Position numbers and translations under genes: made by a program
In this document: one piece after another, positions 57,825 through 64,000 of the stretch
How the letters are laid out: every line of letters starts with the position of its first letter
Position numbering within the stretch: the stretch's first letter is position 1
NCBI GenBank assembly: GCA_017448975.1
Contig: JAFSKN010000016.1
Span: 1 to 64,000, forward strand
Length of the DNA: 64,000 bases
Reading direction: 5' to 3'
From: Clostridia bacterium
GTDB taxonomy: Bacteria > Bacillota > Clostridia > Christensenellales > Aristaeellaceae
Notes under the pieces: model-generated
Database searches by the model: none
The model's input: the letters and a program-made list of their open reading frames with translations, nothing else
Told to the model about the DNA's origin: nothing

Positions 57825-59123
57825 TCAAGCCGCCGCCTGTTTTTCAGCCAGCAGCTTTTTGGCGCTGACGATGCGCACGCAGAGGGTGAAAATCTCCATG
57901 GCGGTTTTCAGATCCGACAGACAGGGATAGGTGGGGGCGATGCGGATGTTGGAATCGTTGGGGTCCTTGCCGTAGGGCCAGGTGGCACCGGCGGGGGTCA
58001 TGGTAACACCCGCTTTTTTCGCCAGGGCCACGATGTCCTTGGCGCAGCCGGGCAGGGAATCGAACATGATGAAATAGCCGCCCAGGGGGCAGGTCCAGGT
58101 GCCCACGTCCAGGCCCGCCAGATCCTTTTCTAACGTGGCTTCCACCGCCTCGAATTTGGGGCGGATGATGTCGGCGTGCTTGCGCATATGTTCCACCATG
58201 CCGTGGATATCGCTGAAGAAGCGCACATGGCGCAGCTGGTTCACCTTGTCGTGGCCGATGGTCTGATGGCGCAGGTAGGAAACGAAATCCTCCATATTGT
58301 TGGGGCTGGTGGCGATGGCGGCGATACCGCTGCCGGGGAAAGTGATCTTGGAGGTGGAGGCGAATTTATATACCATATCGGGATTGCCAGCTCGCTTGCA
58401 CTCGGCTAAAATTTCGATCAGGTAATCCTGCTTATGGTCGTACAGGTGATGCATGCCGTAGGCGTTGTCCCAGAAAATGCGGAAGTCCGGCGCGGCGGGT
58501 TCCAGCCGGGCAAAGCGGCGCACGGTTTCATCGCTGTAGGAAATGCCCTGGGGGTTGGAATACTTGGGCACGCACCAGATGCCCTTGATGGTTTCATCCT
58601 CCCGCACCAGCTTTTCCACGATGTCCATATTCGGGCCGGTGGGCGTCATGGGCACGGGCACCATTTTGATGCCGAAATACTCGGTGATGGCGAAATGCCG
58701 GTCATAGCCCGGTACGGGGCACAGGAATTTCACTTCCGGCAGGCGGCACCAGGGGGTGTTGCCCATGACGCCGTGGGTCCAAACGCGGCTGATGGTATCG
58801 AACATCACGTTCAGAGAGGAGTTGCCGTAAATGATGATGTCCTTGGGGTTGTTTTCCATCATGTCGCCCAGCAGCTCCCGGGCTTCCTGGATGCCGGTGA
58901 GCTGGCCGTAATTGCGGCAGTCCGTGCCGTCCTCGCAGGTCAAATCGCTGGAAGAATCCAGCACGTCCATCATGCCCATGGACAGATCCAGCTGCTCCTG
59001 GCAGGGCTTGCCCCGGCTCATGTCCAGATGCATGCCCAAAGCCTGCACCCGCTTGTACTGGGCCTTGAGCTGTGATAACTCAATGTTCAGTTCCTCCACT
59101 GTCATCTCCGGATAAGGCTTCAT
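57825..59123 (-). CDS. Subgroup Ic aspartate-type aminotransferase
   Basis: 432 residues, PLP-dependent fold type I. It belongs to the group with GKPCQEQLDLSMGM, GNSSLNVMFDTISRVW and WCVPKYSNPQGISYSDE, set apart from classic AspC. The PLP lysine is in FASTSKITFPGSGIA; the carboxylate Arg is in SNIRIAPTYP. Such enzymes transaminate aspartate with 2-oxoglutarate. Own terminator; a 359-bp gap with an inverted repeat lies upstream. Start at ATG 59123. Confidence 0.9.
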   Translation of the reverse strand: MKPYPEMTVEELNIELSQLKAQYKRVQALGMHLDMSRGKPCQEQLDLSMGMMDVLDSSSDLTCEDGTDCRNYGQLTGIQEARELLGDMMENNPKDIIIYGNSSLNVMFDTISRVWTHGVMGNTPWCRLPEVKFLCPVPGYDRHFAITEYFGIKMVPVPMTPTGPNMDIVEKLVREDETIKGIWCVPKYSNPQGISYSDETVRRFARLEPAAPDFRIFWDNAYGMHHLYDHKQDYLIEILAECKRAGNPDMVYKFASTSKITFPGSGIAAIATSPNNMEDFVSYLRHQTIGHDKVNQLRHVRFFSDIHGMVEHMRKHADIIRPKFEAVEATLEKDLAGLDVGTWTCPLGGYFIMFDSLPGCAKDIVALAKKAGVTMTPAGATWPYGKDPNDSNIRIAPTYPCLSDLKTAMEIFTLCVRIVSAKKLLAEKQAAA

Positions 59124-59171
59124 GGCAACACACCCTCGCTTTGCTGAAAATGAATTTTTGCGTTCATCTAT

Positions 59172-59219
59172 CCTGCAAAAATGACGGAAATTTTCGATAA
59201 ATCAGCTCATTTTTGCAGG
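59172..59219. repeat. Perfect 13-bp inverted repeat upstream of the aminotransferase gene
   Basis: CCTGCAAAAATGA (59172-59184) and TCATTTTTGCAGG (59207-59219), loop 22 bases, in the 5' region of the minus-strand aminotransferase gene. It could be an operator pair or an mRNA leader hairpin. The rest of 59124-59413 is AT-rich and shows no gene. Confidence 0.65.
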
Positions 59220-59413
59220 TTCAGAAATCCTAAAGCGCATCTTTTCGCCGATGCTCGTTCAGATTATCACATTCCCGGCAAAAATGCAAGGGCGGCGCGG
59301 CGATCGGCAAAAAAATAGTTTGTTCTTTCCCTGTTTTTTCCCCGGAGCACGCCCGAACCTGTGAAAATCTGCCGTCTTTCCACCGTTCATTCTATGCGGA
59401 CAAAAGCGCTTTC

Positions 59414-59442
59414 TTGCCTTTCTTCCGCTGTTCGCCTATAAT
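59414..59442 (+). promoter_or_regulatory. Promoter of the YczE-type gene
   Basis: TTGCCT (59414-59419), 17-bp spacer, TATAAT (59437-59442), about 40 bp before the start codon. Confidence 0.7.
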
Positions 59443-59482
59443 GTTTTTGTTCCCAAGATCAAAGCTTATGGATGGAAAAAGT

Positions 59483-60163
59483 ATGAGCAGAAAAACGGTT
59501 TTCCTGCAATGGCTGCAAATTGTGGCCGGGCTGCTGGTGTTTTCCTTCGGGGTGCATTTGACGATTTATGCCAATATCGGCCTGGCCCCCTGGGACTGCT
59601 TAGGCATGGGTATTTCGTACCACACGCCGCTGAATTACGGCCTGTCCATGACGGCGATGGCGGTGATTATTCTGATCATCGATCTGTTCCTGCATGAAAG
59701 GATCGGCTGCGGCACCATCATCGACGCCCTGCTGACGGGCAACCTGGTGCAGATGTTCAACGATCTGAATCCCTTTCCCGAAAACGGGAATCTGTGGCTG
59801 GGCATTATGTTTATGCTGACCGGCTTTGCCTTTATGGCGGTTGGCATGTGGATTTATATGAAAGCCGCCCAGTGCTGCGGCCCACGGGATTCCCTGCTGG
59901 TGGGCATCGGGAAGCGGCTGCCGAAATTGCCCATCGGACTGGTGGAAATCCTGCTGTGGGCCGCCGTTCTGCTGATCGGCTGGCTGCTGGGCGGGCCGGT
60001 GGGCATCGGCACCCTGATCAGCACCTTCGGGGCCGGGGCGGTGATGCAGCTGGTGTACAGTGCCGTTCATTTTGACCCCCGAGACGTAAAGCATCAAAGC
60101 GTGACCGAAGTAACTCGGGTGCTGCTGGGGAAAAACCTGAACGAGAAAAAAGGGACGGCTTGA
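59483..60163 (+). CDS. YczE/YitT-like membrane protein
   Basis: 226 residues, about five helices. The N-terminal QWLQIVAGLLVFSFGVHLTIYANIGLAPWD...GMGIS is the family hallmark; GIGTLISTFGAGAVMQL closes the second half. Function unknown. I use ATG 59483, though ATG 59468 (MDGKSMSRK) is also possible; the ribosome site (GGAAAAAG) is weak. The 3' end overlaps the hairpin that ends the opposing gene. Confidence 0.8.
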   Translation: MSRKTVFLQWLQIVAGLLVFSFGVHLTIYANIGLAPWDCLGMGISYHTPLNYGLSMTAMAVIILIIDLFLHERIGCGTIIDALLTGNLVQMFNDLNPFPENGNLWLGIMFMLTGFAFMAVGMWIYMKAAQCCGPRDSLLVGIGKRLPKLPIGLVEILLWAAVLLIGWLLGGPVGIGTLISTFGAGAVMQLVYSAVHFDPRDVKHQSVTEVTRVLLGKNLNEKKGTA

Positions 60164-60173
60164 CCGCCGTCCC
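60146..60173 (-). terminator. Terminator of the RmlD-like gene
   Basis: GGGACGGC (60152-60159) and GCCGTCCC (60166-60173); on the minus strand followed by TTTTTT (complement of 60146-60151). It lies within the last codons of the YczE-type gene. Confidence 0.85.
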
Positions 60174-60178
60174 TGCGT

Positions 60179-60973
60179 TCACCGTAAATCCAAATCATAA
60201 TCCCGGATGCACTGTTCCAGCCCGTCCGCCGTATGCCTGAATTGAATTCCCTGGGACTTTGCTTTGCCGCAGTTCATCCACAGATGCGGGCGCGGCCCGG
60301 CGTCGCGGAGGGTAATGGGCAGATATAAGCGTTCTTTCAGCCAATGGGCGGTTTCCAGCATGGTCAGACTGTTTTCACTGCCGAAGTTGTAGCTGCCGCC
60401 GGGCAGGGAAAGGGCGCGCTGCGTCCACTGCGCCACCTCCCGCGCGTAGGTGACGGCCCGATGCTGGGCGGCGGAAAACGCCGCTTCCTGTTTCAGCAGC
60501 ATATGCACCAGAAAATTGCCCCGGTTGGCCGTGCCGTACAGGGGCATATCGTACATCCAGGTGGCGCGGAGCAGCACGGCATGGGGGTTGATTTCCAGCA
60601 CGCGCTTTTCCATTTCCAGCTTATGCCGGGCATAGGTGTTCGCCGGAGCCGTTTCGTTTTCGGCATAAGGGCCTTCGCTTTTGCATCCGCCGTACACCTG
60701 ATCCGTACTGAACAGAACGGCCTTGACCCCTGTTTTCGCCAGCCAGACTGGAAGCAGCACATTGGCAAAATACGAAGCGTCAGGGTCTTTTTCACATGTG
60801 GGGATATCGGAGATGGCCGCCGTGTGGATGATGGCTTCCGGCTCCGTTTCGTCCACCAGGCGCTTGACGCCGTCCTCGGTCATATTGCGCAGGGAGGGGG
60901 CGGCGATTACCGGCATTGCGGCGGCGATGCGTGCGCCCACAAAGCCCCGGGCGCCGGTCAGCAGGATGTTCAT
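60179..60973 (-). CDS. RmlD-like NAD(P)-dependent sugar-nucleotide reductase
   Basis: 264 residues, extended SDR. TGARGFVGARI is the nucleotide-binding loop; HTAAISDIPTCE, VLFSTDQVYGG and YARHKLEMEK (Tyr and Lys of the active site) fit dTDP-4-dehydrorhamnose reductase relatives. There are no other rhamnose genes nearby, so the substrate is uncertain. Start at ATG 60973 with AGGAG; the frame is open to 61051. Confidence 0.85.
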   Translation of the reverse strand: MNILLTGARGFVGARIAAAMPVIAAPSLRNMTEDGVKRLVDETEPEAIIHTAAISDIPTCEKDPDASYFANVLLPVWLAKTGVKAVLFSTDQVYGGCKSEGPYAENETAPANTYARHKLEMEKRVLEINPHAVLLRATWMYDMPLYGTANRGNFLVHMLLKQEAAFSAAQHRAVTYAREVAQWTQRALSLPGGSYNFGSENSLTMLETAHWLKERLYLPITLRDAGPRPHLWMNCGKAKSQGIQFRHTADGLEQCIRDYDLDLR

Positions 60974-61061
60974 GAGGATGCTCCTTTCCATGCAAAGGGG
61001 GAAAGATAAAAACTTCCTTTCCAGTATACCTGATGCGGGACAAAAGAGCAATTGGAAAATA

Positions 61062-61090
61062 TTGAAATTTTCACGGGGCTGTGCGATAAT
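61062..61090 (+). promoter_or_regulatory. Promoter of the metallo-hydrolase-flavoprotein pair
   Basis: TTGAAA (61062-61067), 17-bp spacer, GATAAT (61085-61090), 27 bp before the GTG start. Confidence 0.65.
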
Positions 61091-61117
61091 AGATCAAAGA
61101 GAGAGGGGGCGGGCGGC

Positions 61118-61795
61118 GTGGCATTGCAGCGCTTGACCGAACGCGTTTGGTATTATCCTTTTGAACAGGAGAGGGATCGACCGAATTTGGGCTATATCCG
61201 GGGCGATAAGTGGAGCCTGGCGGTGGACGCGGGCCATTCCGACGCCCACGTGGAGGACTTTTACCGGGCGCTGGAACAGGAAAACCTGCCCCTGCCCGCC
61301 CTGACGGTACTCACCCATTGGCATTGGGATCACACCTGCGGGCTGCACAGGATCAAGGGCCTTTCCATCGCCGGCGCGGCCACCAACCGGCATTTGCGGG
61401 ATTTCCGGCAGCGCATTGCCCGGGAGGGCCGGGAAGCGTTCCTGTCCATCCACGAAAGCGTCCGGCTGGAATACGCGGGGGGACGGGCAATCCGCATCCA
61501 GCCCGCCGATATGGAATTTGAAGGCTCTCTGCTGCTGGACGCGGGGAATTGCCCCGTCCGTCTGATTCGGACGGAAGCACCCCACACCGACGATTCCACC
61601 CTGGTGTTCGTGCCGGGGGAAAGCGTGCTCTTTTTGGGGGACGCCGCCGGCGGCGTGTTCCCTACCTGGGAAAAGGACGGGCCGCTTTGTGAAAAACTGG
61701 CGGAAACGATCCAAAACGCCGCCCCGTTTATCTGCCTGGAAGGGCACTGGACGCCCGCTTCCCTGGAGGACACCCTGGAGGACTTGCTGCAATAA
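61118..61795 (+). CDS. Metallo-beta-lactamase-fold hydrolase
   Basis: 225 residues from GTG 61118 with GAGAGGGGG upstream. Metal-binding HxHxDH is THWHWDHTCG; further ligands are in APHTDDS, LFLGDAAGG and C-terminal LEGHW. Soluble, substrate unknown. ATG 61052 in the same frame would place the promoter inside the gene and is rejected. The flavoprotein gene follows by 21 bp. Confidence 0.85.
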   Translation: MALQRLTERVWYYPFEQERDRPNLGYIRGDKWSLAVDAGHSDAHVEDFYRALEQENLPLPALTVLTHWHWDHTCGLHRIKGLSIAGAATNRHLRDFRQRIAREGREAFLSIHESVRLEYAGGRAIRIQPADMEFEGSLLLDAGNCPVRLIRTEAPHTDDSTLVFVPGESVLFLGDAAGGVFPTWEKDGPLCEKLAETIQNAAPFICLEGHWTPASLEDTLEDLLQ

Positions 61796-61816
61796 AACAG
61801 AAGGAGGATCAGGAGT

Positions 61817-62443
61817 ATGGCCAGTATTCTCATCATCAACGGCAGCCCCCACGTAAAGGGCTGCACCGCCACAGCCTTGGAGGAAATGACGCGGGTTTTT
61901 CACCAGGAGGGCATGGAAACCCATCTGCTCCAGGTGGGCAATCAAAGCATCCGGGGCTGCATTTCCTGCGGCACCTGCGGGAAACGGGGAAAATGCGTGT
62001 TTGACGACATGGTGAACGAAGCCGCGCCCCTGTTTGAACAGGCGGACGGCCTGGTGGTGGGCAGCCCCGTTTATTACGCGTCGCCCAACGGCAATTTGAT
62101 TTCCTTCCTGGACCGGCTGTTTTACAGTACCTCTTTTTCCAAACACATGAAGGTGGGCGCTGCGGCGGTGAGCTGCCGCCGGGGCGGGAATACGGCCTCC
62201 TTCGACGTGCTGAACAAGTATTTCACCATCAGCGGCATGCCCGTGGCCTCCTCCACCTACTGGAACCAGGTGCACGGGTTCACCGCCGAGGACGTGAAAA
62301 AGGACTTGGAGGGCCTGCAGACTATGCGCAACCTGGCCCGGAACATGGTGTTTCTGATCAGAGCCATTGGGGACGCGAAGGAAAAGTACGGCCTGCCGCC
62401 GGTGGAACATTCGAGCTTTACCAGCTTCCCGGACGGCAAGTAA
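61817..62443 (+). CDS. Flavodoxin-fold reductase with a four-cysteine motif (iron-sulfur-flavoprotein-like)
   Basis: 208 residues. N-terminal INGSPHVKGCTA binds FMN phosphate; GSPVYYASPNG is the second flavin loop. CISCGTCGKRGKC gives C-x2-C-x2-C-x5-C at about residues 49-61, the compact cluster motif of archaeal-type iron-sulfur flavoproteins. It likely moves electrons between ferredoxin and a small acceptor. AGGAGGATCAGGAG precedes the ATG. Operon with the metallo-hydrolase. Confidence 0.85.
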   Translation: MASILIINGSPHVKGCTATALEEMTRVFHQEGMETHLLQVGNQSIRGCISCGTCGKRGKCVFDDMVNEAAPLFEQADGLVVGSPVYYASPNGNLISFLDRLFYSTSFSKHMKVGAAAVSCRRGGNTASFDVLNKYFTISGMPVASSTYWNQVHGFTAEDVKKDLEGLQTMRNLARNMVFLIRAIGDAKEKYGLPPVEHSSFTSFPDGK

Positions 62444-62512
62444 GCGTCCGCGCCAACTTGCATCAGCCCATAAGCCCGTATGGCGGCGCGCATCACGGCC
62501 GGGGTGATATTC

Positions 62513-62541
62513 AAAAGGGGACGGCTTTTCGGCCGTCCCCC
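62513..62541 (-). terminator. Terminator of the amidase-LRR gene
   Basis: GGGGACGGC, loop TTTTC, GGCCGTCCCC; on the minus strand followed by CCTTTTG. Its arms resemble the 60146-60173 terminator. Confidence 0.7.
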
Positions 62542-62546
62542 CCGCA

Positions 62547-64000
62547 TTATATTTCCGGCTTAAACAGGAAGCCTTCATGATCCTGGCAGAACTGCTCCGC
62601 CGGACTGTCTGGAGCGCCGTAGATCATGACACCGCGGCATCCGTCAAAAGCGGTTTCATCAATATCGCAATTTTGGGGGATGCGGACCCAGCGCAGATTC
62701 AGACAATCCCGGAAAGCGCCCGCGCCGATCATCGCGCATCCGTCCGGAAGGTATGCGCTTTCCGCGGCTGCCCCTTCAAAGGCGCTCGCTTCGATCCGGC
62801 TGACAGACGCGGGCAGCACCAAATCCGCTTCTCCAACGAGCCCGTCGATCCGGTATTCGTAATCATAGATTTCCTCGATCACCATCCGCATGACGGCGTT
62901 GAGATCGGCAATGGACACCCAGCCGTTATCGGACAGGGGATCGTTGGGCCTGGTGGAATGGGCGTAGACATGAATGGTGCCTTCCTCGCGGTTGACTTCC
63001 GAGCAATACATCGTGTGCCCCATATTGTGGCCCCAGGCGATGTCGCCCTCATGAAAATCCTCGATCGTAAAAGTACTCTTGAAATACTCGCTGCCGGTCA
63101 GGGAAACCAGCGTGTGCCGGACAGAGCCGCCGGGACTGGAGGAAGAGTTGGTATAGGGGGCGTAGATGGGGAATCCGCCCGCTGTCAGGATACGGCTTAC
63201 GTAGGTGGCACAGTCATTATTGGTAACCCACTCATAGCCGGTGCCGCCCCCAGCCGGCATCAGGTTCACCGGATCCGAGGCATAGGCCGTAGCCGCGTGG
63301 TAATCATAGCTTCCGAAGGTGTAGGTGGCGGAAACATAGTGATCCTTGCCATCGGCGGCGTGTTTGGCGTCAAAGATCACATGGCCGGTTTCATCCGCCG
63401 TTGCCGTGGTGACGGCTTCCCCGTCCCGGAGCCATAATTCCACGGTTGCCCCGGGAACGCCGGTTTCAAAGGCGACGGTTTCCCCGTGTTCCGTCATATG
63501 ACGCTGGGTGGAGGCGGGAACGATGGCCGGACTGGCCGCGCGATAGGAATTGATCCAGAGGATTTTCTCCTCGTCCGGCCGGGAAGCGGCCCAGGAGGAC
63601 TGGCGGGCCATCACCGTGACTGCCGCGAGATGGGTGGTGCCCAGCCGGATCAGGGCACATATGGAGCCGGTGCCGCTGGTGATCTTCCATGCGGAGAACA
63701 GCGCGCCGTCCCCGGTCCGCACGGTCTCGTATCCGGTTTTCTCTGTGATGGAAATAAGGAGACGCCCTTTCGCGTTGCTGAAGGTGCACAGGCTTTTGAC
63801 ATTGCCGGTTTTTCCGTTCAGCACCACAGCCTCAGCGCTGAGCAGCGTACCGGAGGCTCTCGTGGTCATGCCCTCGGGCACATCGAAGGAGGCCTCTGTT
63901 CCCTCGCATTTGGCGGTCCCCGCGCCGCACAGCGGCAGGATCATCGCCAGAAAAGCGGCGCTTATCCGGAAGATCAGACTTCGCGCACGGTTGTCACGCA
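62547..64000 (-). CDS. Secreted amidase with BspA-type leucine-rich repeat, 5' end outside the window
   Basis: At least 484 residues. The frame stays open to the window edge: an N-terminus RDNRARSLIFRISAAFLAMI...CGAGTAKC reads as a signal peptide, and the two bases at the edge (TG) may be part of the start codon. Residues ~30-235 are beta-rich. The putative amidase (Amidase_6-like) domain has YDYHAATAYASDP, catalytic Cys in NNDCATYVSRILTAGG, His in MGHTMYCSEV and YAHSTRPNDPLS. The end is a BspA-type LRR (LPASVSRIEASAFEGAA, IGAGAFRDCLNLRWVRIP, IDETAFDGC). It likely cleaves wall peptides or glycopeptides and adheres through the LRR. Confidence 0.8.
   Translation of the reverse strand, partial: RDNRARSLIFRISAAFLAMILPLCGAGTAKCEGTEASFDVPEGMTTRASGTLLSAEAVVLNGKTGNVKSLCTFSNAKGRLLISITEKTGYETVRTGDGALFSAWKITSGTGSICALIRLGTTHLAAVTVMARQSSWAASRPDEEKILWINSYRAASPAIVPASTQRHMTEHGETVAFETGVPGATVELWLRDGEAVTTATADETGHVIFDAKHAADGKDHYVSATYTFGSYDYHAATAYASDPVNLMPAGGGTGYEWVTNNDCATYVSRILTAGGFPIYAPYTNSSSSPGGSVRHTLVSLTGSEYFKSTFTIEDFHEGDIAWGHNMGHTMYCSEVNREEGTIHVYAHSTRPNDPLSDNGWVSIADLNAVMRMVIEEIYDYEYRIDGLVGEADLVLPASVSRIEASAFEGAAAESAYLPDGCAMIGAGAFRDCLNLRWVRIPQNCDIDETAFDGCRGVMIYGAPDSPAEQFCQDHEGFLFKPEI

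Noticed and set aside
1-64000. tRNA, rRNA, prophage, restriction or other defence genes
   Set aside because: I looked for cloverleaf tails, rRNA blocks, integrases, methylases and toxin-antitoxin pairs and found none that could be supported.

Overview
The window looks like the chromosome of an anaerobic, spore-forming Bacillota (class Clostridia), GC-rich for that class. Two alpha/beta-type small acid-soluble spore proteins, a CotF-type coat protein, a clostripain-family (C11) protease, secreted flavin reductases, a WG-repeat protein and AGGAGG ribosome sites all point that way. An uncultured gut or rumen lineage such as Christensenellales is plausible, but this is inference; no rRNA or tRNA gene is present to test it. 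No prophage, conjugative element, CRISPR array or complete insertion sequence was seen.

Layout. 1-3204: the end of a histidine operon (hisH-hisA-hisF-hisIE). 3313-8763: a secreted WG-repeat protein, a CBM9-like protein on the minus strand, and a secreted flavoprotein with three FMN-binding domains fused to a fumarate-reductase-type FAD domain. 8903-14746 (minus): a three-gene signalling cassette of a family-3 solute-binding protein, a 1,224-residue membrane protein (ECF-S-like domain, beta-propeller, HD-GYP) and a BMP-type binding protein. 14961-17897: an SDR with a coupled small protein, then a divergent TetR-YjdF unit with twin operators. 18053-18818: two SASP genes. 18990-19370: debris of an aquaporin gene joined to an IS1634-like transposase end. 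19496-22434: csoR-copA copper module with twin CsoR operators; copA carries a C-terminal CopZ-like domain with its own start. 23053-28861: aminopeptidase C, aspartase, a small protein coupled to a sirtuin, and a GH13 alpha-glucan hydrolase. 29044-30215: HTH-coiled-coil protein and a coat-protein pair. 30300-42355: serine hydrolase, recX, AEC transporter, nitroreductase, rarA, C11 protease, membrane acyltransferase, VanY-type carboxypeptidase, LysM protein.

42778-56280 is the most striking region: nine co-oriented genes with two complete pairs of carbohydrate ABC permeases, two different solute-binding proteins (one fused to carbohydrate-binding-like domains), an NHL/TPR protein, a YIP1-family protein and a large DUF5696 protein, closed by a strong terminator. 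No ATPase is encoded, so a shared ATPase elsewhere is expected. I read it as one glycan-capture machine whose central components have no assigned role. 56390-64000 holds a diguanylate cyclase, a subgroup Ic aminotransferase, a YczE-type membrane protein, an RmlD-like reductase, a metallo-hydrolase with an iron-sulfur-flavoprotein-like reductase, and the 3' part of a secreted amidase with leucine-rich repeats.

The intergenic regions carry several dispersed repeat families: a MITE-like element with 18-bp terminal inverted repeats and a target duplication (22485-22965; shorter relative at 5687-5856), paired GGCGGATATCATCCGCC-type repeats (4831-4936; 18415-18553), GAGTTGAGAG-type hairpins (5727, 19820, 41598), and stacked GC-rich hairpins (1-134, 2299-2500). 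Synthesis and removal enzymes for cyclic di-GMP (GGDEF, HD-GYP) both occur here.
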